DNA of 64,000 nucleotides from an uncultured Aquimarina sp. (GTDB lineage: Bacteria; Bacteroidota; Bacteroidia; Flavobacteriales; Flavobacteriaceae): positions 1 to 64,000 of the forward strand of contig CANLMN010000016.1 in assembly GCA_947492105.1 (NCBI GenBank). The letters are read 5' to 3'. The notes under the pieces were generated by a model. It was not told the DNA's origin. It searched no databases and worked only from the letters and a program-made list of their open reading frames with translations. A program made the position numbers and the translations under genes. How positions within the stretch are numbered: position 1 is the stretch's first letter; each line of letters opens with the position of its first letter. This document shows positions 26,201-34,194 of the stretch, piece after piece.

Positions 26201-26904
26201 TAGCACCATCACTCATTTGGCGTGGACAATTAGGAGGTTTCTTCAAAGCAAAACTATCCTATGAGGAGGTTGAAGTAGAAGAAACAGCAGGACGTTTTAT
26301 CAATGAATTTTTGCAAACCACACAAGAAATAGATAAAGGTTTTATCGGTGTGGATGCTTTGTATGAGTACAAAAATCAGGATAGTGAGGCATTTCCAACG
26401 TTGGGGATGTTATTTTCTATCCAGTCAGGTTACAAAATCAATCCAGAGATGCAAGAACAGCGTTTTGGATACCTGATCCCAACATTGGGATTTGATTATA
26501 AACTAATCTCTAGCGGAAAATTAGTATTGGCAACCAAGTGGAAAGCACATTGGAATTTTGGCGATGGTTTTCAGTTTTTTCAGGCAGCAAGTTTGGGCGC
26601 TACAGATGGCTTACGAGGCTATAGAAATCAGCGATTCACAGGAGCATCAGCCTTTTATCAAAGTACAGATCTTCGTTGGAACATAACAAAAGTAAAAACT
26701 AGTTTTTTACCCATCTATATGGGAGTGTACGGAGGTTTTGATTATGGTAGAGTATGGGCCGATCATGATCTTTCTAATCGTTGGAATACTTCTTCTGGAG
26801 GAGGAATCTTTTTTAATGGTGCAAATATTCTCACCGCAAGAATGGCTTTATTTGCATCGGATGAGGGAGCGCGATTTTCTTTTGGTGTAGGTTTTGGTTT
26901 TTAA
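23212..26904 (+). CDS. Metallophosphoesterase / kinase-like / outer-membrane barrel fusion lipoprotein
   Basis: 1230 residues. A signal with lipobox (FFVGC, Cys20) is followed by a calcineurin-like phosphoesterase, about residues 45-340, with the metal motifs LVGDAG (Asp51), LGDN (83), GNHDW (124-128), MHHPMF and SGHEHS. The middle (about 440-700) has GTQYVMRAMRKS, LYLVEERAS, LLDMLIGDWDRHVDQW (about 600-615) and IPRDRDQVF (about 631-639), which resemble the N-lobe lysine, catalytic loop and metal-binding loop of FAM20/HipA-like atypical kinases. From about 880 on the sequence is beta-rich and ends in aromatic GVGFGF, as in Omp85/BamA-like barrels. It is divergent from the HD-PycTM gene. Confidence 0.75.
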   Translation: MSNKKQRIIFQVLSIFFVGCATYSPQYKVENTVQTYPNNKTISHSFYLVGDAGYSTPEKNSPVLEYLHKELEDKTGSLLFLGDNVYPAGLPKKKHVHRKQAENRLDHQIAVAKNFKGNPIFIPGNHDWYADGVAGVKREQKYIEKALNSKKVFFPQNGCPLQKIKISDNIVVIAIDTEWYLANWDKNPTMNDDCEIKDRTKFFEELEGLIKKNANKTTLIAMHHPMFSYGIHGGQYAAKQYFFPTHGNVPIPVLSGLVNVVRKTGGISTTDLNNARYRALRKRIVTLAQFSENVIFASGHEHSLQYIVEENTPQIVSGSGAIESAARCMNGSAFSYGGFGYAKLDVFDDGSSWVQFFGIVDGMAKKLFETEVLKAKSKAVIQEYPETFPERKKDAIYRQEEITKSRFFKKIWGERYRNYYGIDVEVPTVKLDTLFGGVTPVRKGGGHQSKSLRLETQDGTQYVMRAMRKSAEIYLQALAFQEEYIEGEFENTHTEKLLLDVYTGAHPYAPFTVGTLSDAIGVYHTNPKLYYVPKQAGLGMYNSDFGDELYLVEERASSGHGDLESFGFHNKVISTDDLLAKLRKGDKHKVDQAAYIRARLLDMLIGDWDRHVDQWRWTVEKKEGYTLYKPIPRDRDQVFSKMGDGALLNLATKIVVPLQLLEGFDHEIRNVRGFNASPYSLDMTLVNETSKSIWEQQASYIQEHITDKVIDDALAFFPKELQDETVSIIKHKLQSRRAELNQTAMTYFEILNKLTIVRGTDKDDWFEIKILDKDRIEVTVYRIKKGKKTSKFYHKIITKEDTREIRIYGLDDTDRFEVLGTGRSPIKLRLIGGQNNDVYDTNGVRNVHIYDAKTKKNTVENAKSARLHLTNRYDLGVYNPTKLKKNTNQFVPLVGFNPDDGINLGFSNTYTANGFNQNPFTKQHQLKGAYYFATNGFDVQYNGEFANIFGNFNLGIEGHITSPNYSRNFFGFGNASENNDQEKGFDFNRVKLSIIKIAPSLIWRGQLGGFFKAKLSYEEVEVEETAGRFINEFLQTTQEIDKGFIGVDALYEYKNQDSEAFPTLGMLFSIQSGYKINPEMQEQRFGYLIPTLGFDYKLISSGKLVLATKWKAHWNFGDGFQFFQAASLGATDGLRGYRNQRFTGASAFYQSTDLRWNITKVKTSFLPIYMGVYGGFDYGRVWADHDLSNRWNTSSGGGIFFNGANILTARMALFASDEGARFSFGVGFGF

Positions 26905-27091
26905 TGCAGCATCAAAAAAATAGGGTTACATGTGTAAATGTACCTGCTTGAGAGTAGAAATATAAAGACATAGGATAAGGAATAAATTATTTTTTTGCAG
27001 TTCATTACTCAACGTTGAGAGGAGTTGAACATTAGTTACCCAAAGTTAAGTGTTGGTTTTATTGAATTTCTAGAAATTTGTTTAAACAAAA

Positions 27092-27487
27092 ATGAAATCA
27101 ATGAAAAGTATCACATTTGAAAGAATAGCGGGAATAACGATGTTAATTACAGGAGTAGGGCATACGAGTACTCATTTTATACTACAAACAGTAGAGCATC
27201 CCCACCCAGAATTAGAATTGGCAATGTCCAAAGCACTATTAAAAATTGGATCGGAGATTTCGGTTCTTGATTTTCATAATGGATTTAGTCTAGCTATGGG
27301 AACCTTATTATTAGCTTTTGGATTGCATATTTTGCGAAACAGCGATAAAGTTGGATTGTGGATTAATAGTTTGATAGCTGGTTTGATGGTTGGTATATCA
27401 TTACTTTATTTTCCTGTTTTTGTCGTTATATTAACTTCAATTTCTTTGGTAACACTCTTAATTAGTTTATATATATATGACAATTGA
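27092..27487 (+). CDS. Small four-helix membrane protein
   Basis: 131 residues with about four hydrophobic segments (IAGITMLITGVGHTSTHFIL, GFSLAMGTLLLAFGLHIL, LWINSLIAGLMVGISLLYFP, FVVILTSISLVTLLISLYI). A His-rich loop (THFILQTVEHPHPE) lies after the first helix. I do not recognise the family with certainty. The gene overlaps the next, a flavin monooxygenase, by 11 bp and is surely cotranscribed, so a link to that enzyme is likely but unknown. Confidence 0.65.
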   Translation: MKSMKSITFERIAGITMLITGVGHTSTHFILQTVEHPHPELELAMSKALLKIGSEISVLDFHNGFSLAMGTLLLAFGLHILRNSDKVGLWINSLIAGLMVGISLLYFPVFVVILTSISLVTLLISLYIYDN

Positions 27488-28616
27488 TATCATAGGAGCA
27501 GGAATAGGAGGGCTTACAACGGCTATTGCATTAGAGCAAAAAGGTTTTAGAGTAAGGATATTTGAACAAGCGGCGACTATACAGGCTGTTGGTGCAGGTA
27601 TTATTTTGGCAAACAATGCCATGCAGGTATACGAAAAGTTAGGGCTTAAAGCAATAATTGAACAAAATGGAAATGCAATTTCTTCATTGAATATTACAAC
27701 ATCTAGCCTAAAAGTATTGTCTAGGGCCGATTTGTCTTATTTTGAACAGAAATTTAACGTAAAGAATAATGCTATCCATAGAGGGATTCTTCAACAAATT
27801 TTGATTGATAAATTGGATAATTCTTCAATATATTTGAATTATAAATTAAGAAGTATTACAAAAAATGGAAGTGGGTATTCTTTGGAATTTCAAAATGGAG
27901 AAAAAATTCAATCAGCTATATTAATAGGGGCTGATGGATTGAATTCTGTTGTGCGAAATAAATTATTTATTAATTCGAGGATTAGATATGCGAAGCAAAT
28001 CTGTTGGAGGGGAGTCACAACATATCATCTACCTACAAAATATCAGAATGAACTGAATGAAGCTTGGGGCAAAAATGAAAGATTTGGATTTGTTCAAATA
28101 GCCAAAAATAAAGTATATTGGTATGCTTTAAAATCTTTCAAAAAGAATGAAGATGAATTACGTCTAGCCAACATAGATCACTACTTTAGCAAATATAACC
28201 CCGTTGTTAAAGATATTATTTCTTCCACAAAAAGAGAACAAATTCATACAGCAGAAATATCAGATCTAGAACCATTACATCAATGGTACAAAGAGAGTGT
28301 ATGTCTCATTGGGGATGCTGCACATGCAATGACGCCCAATATGGGACAAGGAGCTTGTCAAGCAATAGAAGATGCTTATAGTATTGCACAGTGTTTGAAT
28401 ACCTATGATTGTAATAAGGCTTTTAGAGAATTTCAAAAAATGCGGTTACCCAAAGCCCACCGAGTGGTCAAAGCAAGTTGGCTAGTTGGAAAAATGGCGC
28501 ATATCTCAAATCCCGTTTTGATTGAAATTCGTAATCAGATGATGCGGTTAACTCCAGCCTTTATTAATAGAAAACAGACACAACAGCTATTTGAATTATC
28601 GAAGATTGATGGATGA
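27477..28616 (+). CDS. FAD-dependent monooxygenase, PHBH/UbiH-like
   Basis: Class A flavoprotein monooxygenase of 379 residues. The N-terminal dinucleotide motif is IIGAGIGGLTTAIALEQ (GxGxxG), the DG motif is LIGADGLNSVVRNKL (about 155-170) and the second FAD motif is CLIGDAAHAMTPNMGQGA (GD motif, about 278-295). These enzymes hydroxylate aromatic or other unsaturated compounds with NAD(P)H and O2, or act in drug inactivation. The start overlaps the preceding membrane protein gene by 11 bp. An SDR gene lies 98 bp downstream on the same strand. Substrate unknown. Confidence 0.85.
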   Translation: MTIDIIGAGIGGLTTAIALEQKGFRVRIFEQAATIQAVGAGIILANNAMQVYEKLGLKAIIEQNGNAISSLNITTSSLKVLSRADLSYFEQKFNVKNNAIHRGILQQILIDKLDNSSIYLNYKLRSITKNGSGYSLEFQNGEKIQSAILIGADGLNSVVRNKLFINSRIRYAKQICWRGVTTYHLPTKYQNELNEAWGKNERFGFVQIAKNKVYWYALKSFKKNEDELRLANIDHYFSKYNPVVKDIISSTKREQIHTAEISDLEPLHQWYKESVCLIGDAAHAMTPNMGQGACQAIEDAYSIAQCLNTYDCNKAFREFQKMRLPKAHRVVKASWLVGKMAHISNPVLIEIRNQMMRLTPAFINRKQTQQLFELSKIDG

Positions 28617-28714
28617 TCAACCGAGGATTAATTTGTTTTTTGCAAATTGGTATTAGGTGCTTTTCCTTTTGTATTATCTTGCAGTAGTACTGAAAAACTA
28701 CTAAAAAAACCCTA

Positions 28715-29428
28715 ATGAAAAAAGCTATTGTTATTGGGGCAACTTCAGGAATTGGAAATGAACTTGCCAAAATCCTTGTAGAAAATGCCTATAAAGTTGG
28801 AATTACAGGAAGACGAAAAGCGGAACTTGAAAATCTAAAAGATACAAACCCAGAAAATTTTTATAGTAATTCTTTTGATTGTACTACTGTGAGTAATGCC
28901 GAAAAATTAGCGGAGCTAGTACAGGATATAGGGGGATTAGATGTATTAATTTTGAGCTCAGGAACAGGAGAGCTAAATGAAAAGTTAGTGTTTGATATTG
29001 AAAACGCTACTAACAGGCTTAATGTTATCGCTTTTACCGAGATTGTAGACTGGGTATTCAAGTATTTTGAAAAGCAAGAAAAAGGACACTTAGTCGCAAT
29101 AAGCTCTATAGGAGGAATACGAGGTAGTGGAATAGCACCTGCTTATAATGCCTCAAAAGCCTATCAGATAAATTATTTGGAAGGATTAAGACAAAAAGCA
29201 ACAAAAACAAAAAATCCAATTTATATAACCGATATAAGACCTGGGTTTGTCAATACGGATATGGCAAAAGGAGAAGGACAATTTTGGGTAGCAACTAAGG
29301 AAAAAGCCGCAAAACAGATTTTTGGATATATCAAAAGTAAAAAAGCAATTGGATACGTATCGAAGAGGTGGCGATTTATTGCACTAATATTGAAGCTAAT
29401 TCCTAATAGAATATATGCTAGAATGTAA
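28715..29428 (+). CDS. Short-chain dehydrogenase/reductase
   Basis: Oxidoreductase of 237 residues with cofactor loop GATSGIGNELAK (about 8-19), GITGRRKAEL marking NADP-type binding, LSSGTGE in place of NNAG, and catalytic AYNASKAYQ with the upstream Ser in ISSIGGIRGSG. The replacement of the NNAG motif is a small departure from the norm. It follows the flavin monooxygenase on the same strand and could modify the same substrate. The rest of the accessory stretch downstream has no obvious link. Confidence 0.82.
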   Translation: MKKAIVIGATSGIGNELAKILVENAYKVGITGRRKAELENLKDTNPENFYSNSFDCTTVSNAEKLAELVQDIGGLDVLILSSGTGELNEKLVFDIENATNRLNVIAFTEIVDWVFKYFEKQEKGHLVAISSIGGIRGSGIAPAYNASKAYQINYLEGLRQKATKTKNPIYITDIRPGFVNTDMAKGEGQFWVATKEKAAKQIFGYIKSKKAIGYVSKRWRFIALILKLIPNRIYARM

Positions 29429-29497
29429 AGTCTTTTGCTAATGATTGATAATATGATAACTAAAAAATAATGGATGTGACTCCTATCGGATAGATTT

Positions 29498-29545
29498 GTT
29501 TTAGAGTGTTTTAGAGTGTTTTAGAGTGTTCTTAGGTGTTTTGGA
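29498..29545 (+). repeat. Short tandem repeat, 10-bp unit
   Basis: Three exact copies of GTTTTAGAGT are followed by one changed copy (GTTCTTAGGT) and a partial GTTTTGG. It lies in the non-coding stretch after the SDR gene. It may be a slippage product or a cluster of binding sites. Confidence 0.75.
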
Positions 29546-29712
29546 ATAAAAAAACACACAAAAACGAATGTATTTAGGTAACATTTTATGAAGTTTTGCT
29601 ACTTATAGGTAAGATGGATTATTTATGAATCTAAAATAAAGACGTTTTATGATTTGTGAAGTACTGGAATTAGACAATCCATATGTAGTGATAATAGAAT
29701 AGATATTAGAAA

Positions 29713-30189
29713 ATGAAAAAAACAGTTTTAGCGTTAGTTTTGACCCTCTTTACAATGAGTATTTGTAGTGCTCAAAAAATCGAAATGACCAAAGTATTTG
29801 GTGGATATCAATATACGCAAAATGGGAATAGGATGACAATGGCCAAATTAGAAAAAGCCATGAAGTCTAATTCAGAAGCTCATCAGTTTATAAAAAAAGC
29901 AAAATCAAATAATGTTATTGCAGTAATTTTTGGTGGTGCAGGAGGAGCATTAATAGGCTTTCCAGTTGGCACAGCTCTTGGAGGAGGAGATGCGAATTGG
30001 ACTTTGGCTGGAGTAGGAGCTGGATTAATTGCCATTGCAATTCCGATTTCTTCTGGAGTAAATAAGAATACAAAAAAAGCTGTTGAATTGTATAATTCTT
30101 CTCTAGGTACTATTGCATATTTTGATTTTAAACCTGAGTTTAATCTTGTCGCAAATGGTCATGGAATTGGGCTAAGAATGGATTTTTGA
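29713..30189 (+). CDS. Secreted protein with a glycine-zipper-like segment
   Basis: 158 residues, not recognised. A signal peptide (residues 1-20, cleavage near ICSAQ) precedes a short region and then a hydrophobic Gly-rich segment, GGAGGALIGFPVGTALGGG, and a second one, TLAGVGAGLIAIAIPISSGV, that could pair as a membrane hairpin. The C-terminus, GHGIGLRMDF, ends in Phe, which hints at outer-membrane contact. It opens a stretch of accessory genes. Function unknown. Confidence 0.65.
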   Translation: MKKTVLALVLTLFTMSICSAQKIEMTKVFGGYQYTQNGNRMTMAKLEKAMKSNSEAHQFIKKAKSNNVIAVIFGGAGGALIGFPVGTALGGGDANWTLAGVGAGLIAIAIPISSGVNKNTKKAVELYNSSLGTIAYFDFKPEFNLVANGHGIGLRMDF

Positions 30190-30463
30190 AGGGCATATAG
30201 AGCTTCTAATTCTTGAAAAAATATTGGAATAGGAGAAAACTAGGTGGTTAGGTAGTTGTTTTAAAATCAATGTATTATAAGTATCTAAGCAAGATGGTTA
30301 GTAATAGCCATTATTAGTGGTAGTGGATATAAAAAAAATACTGTTTTTTATAATGGTGTACTAAGCAAGATCATTATTTTAATCTCCATCATTATCAGTG
30401 GGAGTTACTATGATATTTAGGACTGATACAATATTGGTTTTGTAGTGTATTAACAACTCCTGA

Positions 30464-31007
30464 ATAGTTCAAATAAAAGAATTACGCGAAAAAGCTCTTA
30501 GTAATTACAATGCTATAAATAACGCTATTAATCCAGTAGGCAAAACCAATCTTTATGAAGGCTCTAGAGTGATTAAAAGAGAGGGGCTAGCTCCAATTGC
30601 TAAAGATATTGGTAGAGAGTATTCTAAAAATTACGATCGTATATTATGGCAAAAATCAACTTATCAAGCTGCCAATGTGTTACGCGACTTTATTATGGCT
30701 TATCATTCTGGACGATTTATTAAGAATATTAATTGTCTTCAAAGTCCGAATTCTTCAATTTGCAAGGATGAGCCCCCCCTTTGATAAAGGCAACATTTAT
30801 CGTGTAGATGACAATAAATTTCTCAAAGGCAGAGCTTGGCTAAGAGGAATAAAATTTTCTCCACATAAACCAACACCCAGATCTTTAGAAAGCATTAGAA
30901 AAAGTACAGCTATTACGAATTTAGGAGAAAATATAACCACCTATTTGGATAATAATTTTGATGTAAAAAAAAGTGGTAAACAAATACTATTTGTTTTATT
31001 TTACTAA
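30464..31007 (+). pseudogene. Remnant of a larger gene, broken by a frameshift at a C7 tract
   Basis: Coding-like sequence without a good start. The first part (30464-30784) reads QIKELREKALSNYNAINN and continues to a stop straight after seven C residues at 30773-30779. Shifting frame there continues with FDKGNIYRVDDNKFLKGRAW and ends at 31007. Both parts show codon use like neighbouring genes. The upstream end is a stop codon with no ATG in frame, so the 5' part is missing. I do not recognise the protein; a fragment of a large toxin- or phage-like protein is a guess. A sequencing error at the homopolymer is possible. Confidence 0.55.
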
Positions 31008-31036
31008 ATTGATCTTCTTGAATAAAACAATAATAA

Positions 31037-32236
31037 ATGAAGAATTATTTATATATCATATCATTAATTGTTCTTTGCAGTTGTGCAGGATCAAAAGCGG
31101 CTAAGTATCTAAAACAAGGAAATGTACTTGAAAAGAACTTTAAAACAACGATACCATTTGAATATAGAAATGGGCTTATTGTTATAAAAGTACAAATAGA
31201 GGGAGAAACATATGATTTTATTTTGGATACCGGAGCTTCAAATGTTTTATCTAAAGAGTTGAATGCTAAATTAGGTATTCAACCTCTTGACTCTGAGGAT
31301 GTAGGGGATGTTTATGGAGATACCCAAAGATTAGAATATACGAAAATTAATAAAATTAAAATAGGAGGGGTTAATTTTTTAGAAACCGTTGCAGCTATTT
31401 CAGATTTTAATAGCGTGACATCTCTTTCTTGTTTAGATGTGGATGGTTTGATTGGTTCAAATTTAATGAGGAATGCTGTATGGGATTTTGATTTTAAAAA
31501 ACAAACAATCACAATTACGGATACTGAAAGTAATTTAAAGATTCCTGCCAACCACAAAGAATCTAAATTCTATATTGGTTATGCTGGTATTCCATCTATA
31601 ACAACTAAAGTAAATGGGATGACAGTATTGAATAATATGATAGATTTCGGTTATAATGGAGGCATAGTATTACCTTTAAAGGTGTTTGAAAAGCAAAAAA
31701 ATAAAAGAATAAAGAAATGGGTAAAATCCTATGGTGAAGGGAGCACTGGATTATACGGAAAAAAAAAGAACATCACCTCTTATGATTCAAAAATTGATGA
31801 AATAAAGATTGGAAACCTTACCGTAAAGAATAGAATTGTATATTCTGCACCTTTCATGGAAAACATTTTTGGATTGGGGTTTTTTAAAAATTACAGAGTA
31901 ATACTTAACTGGAAAATTAAGCGAATAAAGATGGTTGAAGTTAGCCCTTTAAAAGATGAACTCTATTTAAATTATGGTTTTAGTTATTCGTATGAGAACA
32001 GTCTGATCTATGTGTCCGCTTTAACAGAAAACTCCAATGCTTCCAAATACTTAAAGATAGGAGATCAAATAATTGCTGTAAATGATAAAAACTATCTAAA
32101 TACTCCGTTAGATAAATGGTGTAAAATATTAGAAAATGGACTATTTGATGAAAATAAAAATGAAACTATCATAACAATAATAAGAAATGGTAAAAAAAAG
32201 ACATTTCAACTAGAAAAGGAAGCGTTATTTAACTAA
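31037..32236 (+). CDS. Retropepsin-like aspartic protease with PDZ domain, lipoprotein
   Basis: 399 residues. A signal with lipobox (IVLCSC, Cys16) leads to a retropepsin-like domain with the active-site block FILDTGASNVLS (about 63-74) and a second, altered block MIDFGYNGGIVLP (about 199-211) where the usual DTG is DFG. A PDZ domain covers about 310-395 (ENSNASKYLKIGDQIIAVND). Such membrane-attached proteases are frequent in Bacteroidota, sometimes near peptide natural-product genes. Whether the altered second half is active is unclear. It stands between a gene remnant and a dehydratase relic. Confidence 0.78.
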   Translation: MKNYLYIISLIVLCSCAGSKAAKYLKQGNVLEKNFKTTIPFEYRNGLIVIKVQIEGETYDFILDTGASNVLSKELNAKLGIQPLDSEDVGDVYGDTQRLEYTKINKIKIGGVNFLETVAAISDFNSVTSLSCLDVDGLIGSNLMRNAVWDFDFKKQTITITDTESNLKIPANHKESKFYIGYAGIPSITTKVNGMTVLNNMIDFGYNGGIVLPLKVFEKQKNKRIKKWVKSYGEGSTGLYGKKKNITSYDSKIDEIKIGNLTVKNRIVYSAPFMENIFGLGFFKNYRVILNWKIKRIKMVEVSPLKDELYLNYGFSYSYENSLIYVSALTENSNASKYLKIGDQIIAVNDKNYLNTPLDKWCKILENGLFDENKNETIITIIRNGKKKTFQLEKEALFN

Positions 32237-32298
32237 TTTCTTTAAGATAAAGACACTAGGTTTATTAAATTAAATCGTCAATAAACTTTTTCTGTTTT

Positions 32299-32472
32299 AT
32301 GAATAAAATACCTTACTCTTTTAACGACAAATACGTATTAAGGACACCTGCACTGTCTATTTTAGAAATAGAGAAAATTACTTCCTCTCAAAAAATAAAA
32401 GATTTACTAAGTAATCTTTTTATTTCTGAATCAATTTACTGAACATCTCCTGAGCTATCATGTGAATATTAA
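32299..32472 (+). pseudogene. Relic of a lantibiotic dehydratase N-terminus
   Basis: From the ATG at 32299 the frame reads NKIPYSFNDKYVLRTPALSI, close to the start of class I lanthipeptide dehydratases, in which a DKYVLRTP-like block opens the protein. After 47 codons comes a TGA, but the same frame goes on as TSPELSCEY before a TAA at 32470. In the family the sequence around the stop is EAIYLASPELY, so the homology runs through the stop, the mark of a decayed gene. The rest of the roughly 1000-residue enzyme is missing. It abuts the 3' end of the acyl-CoA-binding gene on the other strand. Confidence 0.6.
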
Positions 32473-32739
32473 TTAGTCAACGATATGCTTGTTAACTAAA
32501 TCAATATACATGCGTTTGGCATCATTTTGAGATAAATGTTGGATTTGTAGCAGGGCATTAAGTTTGAATGCGTTTCTCAATTGGATTTCTCCTGAAGGGC
32601 TATGGCGTTGACTGCCGATAGTAGCTCGTTTATAATAAGCGTAGAAATGTAGTTTGAGGTCATCTGGCAACTTAATTTTGGTGTTGCTCGCTCGTTCAAA
32701 AGCAGCCTCAAAAGCGGTATCTAATTCTTCTTGTGTCAT
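32473..32739 (-). CDS. acbP: Acyl-CoA-binding protein
   Basis: Small cytosolic protein of 88 residues that binds long-chain acyl-CoA and buffers the acyl-CoA pool. The four-helix ACBP pattern is visible: ELDTAFEAAFERAS, LPDDLKLHFYAYYKRATIG (the YxxYKQATxG block), an altered middle (SQRHSPSGEIQ) and NAFKLNALLQIQHLSQNDAKRMYI. The ATG at 32739 is chosen over the TTG at 32760. It is the last gene of a lipid unit LUD-cdsA-psd-acbP, 7 bp after psd. Confidence 0.85.
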   Translation of the reverse strand: MTQEELDTAFEAAFERASNTKIKLPDDLKLHFYAYYKRATIGSQRHSPSGEIQLRNAFKLNALLQIQHLSQNDAKRMYIDLVNKHIVD

Positions 32740-32746
32740 ATTATAA

Positions 32747-33394
32747 CTATACTTGAGCAATTACAGTTTCCCCTCCTTTGACTTTTTGATTAAGTGTTAC
32801 ATCAATTTTTGTTCCAATTGGTAAATATAGGTCAACCCTAGATCCAAACTTAATGAATCCAGAATCTGTTCCTTGTTTAACTACTTGTCCTTTTTCTGCA
32901 TAATTGACAATACGTTTTGCCAGTGCACCAGCAATTTGTCGATACAATACCGTGACAAAAGAGTTTTTGACTACCACTGTGGTACGTTCATTCTCTTCAG
33001 AAGCTTTGGGATGCCAAGCGACCAAATATTTTCCTGGATGATATTTACTCATTTCAACAGATCCGCTAATAGGATTGCGCGTAACATGGACATTGATGGG
33101 AGACATAAAAATTGAAACTTGTAATCTCTTGTCCTTAAAAAATTCTTTTTCAAAAACTTCTTCGATAACCACAACTTTACCATCTACAGGTGCAATAACA
33201 TGATGCTCATCGACAACAGTATTTCTTTTTGGATTTCTAAAAAATTGAAGAATTAGAACTAAAAACACAAACGATATACCTCCAATAACGGTGAACCAAA
33301 CGGTGTTTTTTAAAAATACAGATGCAGCAACATTAATTCCGATAAGAATTATAAGTGTCCAAAGAATTATTTGATTTCCTTCTTTATGAAACAT
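32747..33394 (-). CDS. psd: Phosphatidylserine decarboxylase proenzyme
   Basis: Pyruvoyl-dependent membrane enzyme of 215 residues making phosphatidylethanolamine. Two hydrophobic segments at the start (about 10-47) are followed by the catalytic domain, with APVDGKVV, SIFMSPINVHVTRNPI and the self-cleavage site FIKFGSRVDLYLP, in which the GS pair yields the pyruvoyl group. It is the short, bacterial type. The start overlaps the end of cdsA by 11 bp, so the two steps of phospholipid synthesis are coupled. Confidence 0.93.
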   Translation of the reverse strand: MFHKEGNQIILWTLIILIGINVAASVFLKNTVWFTVIGGISFVFLVLILQFFRNPKRNTVVDEHHVIAPVDGKVVVIEEVFEKEFFKDKRLQVSIFMSPINVHVTRNPISGSVEMSKYHPGKYLVAWHPKASEENERTTVVVKNSFVTVLYRQIAGALAKRIVNYAEKGQVVKQGTDSGFIKFGSRVDLYLPIGTKIDVTLNQKVKGGETVIAQV

Positions 33395-34193
33395 AGTTCA
33401 AGATGTATAAAAAAGCATATAAAAAGGGAGCAGCAAATATAACACTGTCCAAACGGTCGTATATTCCGCCATGTCCAGGCATTATTGTGCCACTATCTTT
33501 TACACCTGCTTGTCGTTTAAATTTTGATTGAATTAAATCTCCTAGTGTGCCAAAAATACTCATAATTAAACTCATACACAACCAGATTACAGGAGATAAT
33601 AATTGAGTAAAATAGTATAGTATATAACTAGAAATCATTGCAAAAATAATACCTCCTAGTAATCCTTCGATAGTTTTTTTTGGAGAGATACGTTCGAGTA
33701 ACTTGTTTTTACCGAGGCTTTTGCCTACCAAAAAAGCAAATGAATCATTGATCCAAATCAGAAAAAAAGCTCCTGCTATGATGTGTGGCTCGTAGGTGTG
33801 GTTTTTTTGGTATTCGGGAATCATCACCAAAAACACTAAGGAACTAATCAGATAAAAAATACTGACAAAATATTTTTTCTTTTCGAACATCGGTATGATT
33901 CGAATAGTTATTAAATCCTTGACAAGTAAAAGCTCTGTTACTAATGTGATGATTAGAATACTAATACGTAAATACTCTGGGATATCTATAAAAATAGAAG
34001 CCCCATAACAGCTTACAAAAATAAGATACAATGACCAGTTCTTGAGATGAATGAGTTTTTGAAATTCATAAATAGCAAGTATACCAAAGACTAAAAATAC
34101 CCCCTGAAATATCATCTGAGAAGTATATATGCTCGCTAGTAGTAGAACAACATACAATGCTCCGGATAAAGATCGTGTAATAAGTTCCTTCAT
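33384..34193 (-). CDS. cdsA: Phosphatidate cytidylyltransferase
   Basis: Integral membrane enzyme of 269 residues producing CDP-diacylglycerol from phosphatidate and CTP. There are about seven hydrophobic segments, the cytoplasmic block LGKNKLLERISPKKTIEG, and the family signature close to the C-terminus (KDSGTIMPGHGGIYDRLDS). It starts 1 bp after the LUD gene and overlaps psd, all on the minus strand. Phosphatidylserine synthase, the step in between, is not in this window. Confidence 0.94.
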   Translation of the reverse strand: MKELITRSLSGALYVVLLLASIYTSQMIFQGVFLVFGILAIYEFQKLIHLKNWSLYLIFVSCYGASIFIDIPEYLRISILIITLVTELLLVKDLITIRIIPMFEKKKYFVSIFYLISSLVFLVMIPEYQKNHTYEPHIIAGAFFLIWINDSFAFLVGKSLGKNKLLERISPKKTIEGLLGGIIFAMISSYILYYFTQLLSPVIWLCMSLIMSIFGTLGDLIQSKFKRQAGVKDSGTIMPGHGGIYDRLDSVIFAAPFLYAFLYILNYVS

Positions 34194-34194
34194 A

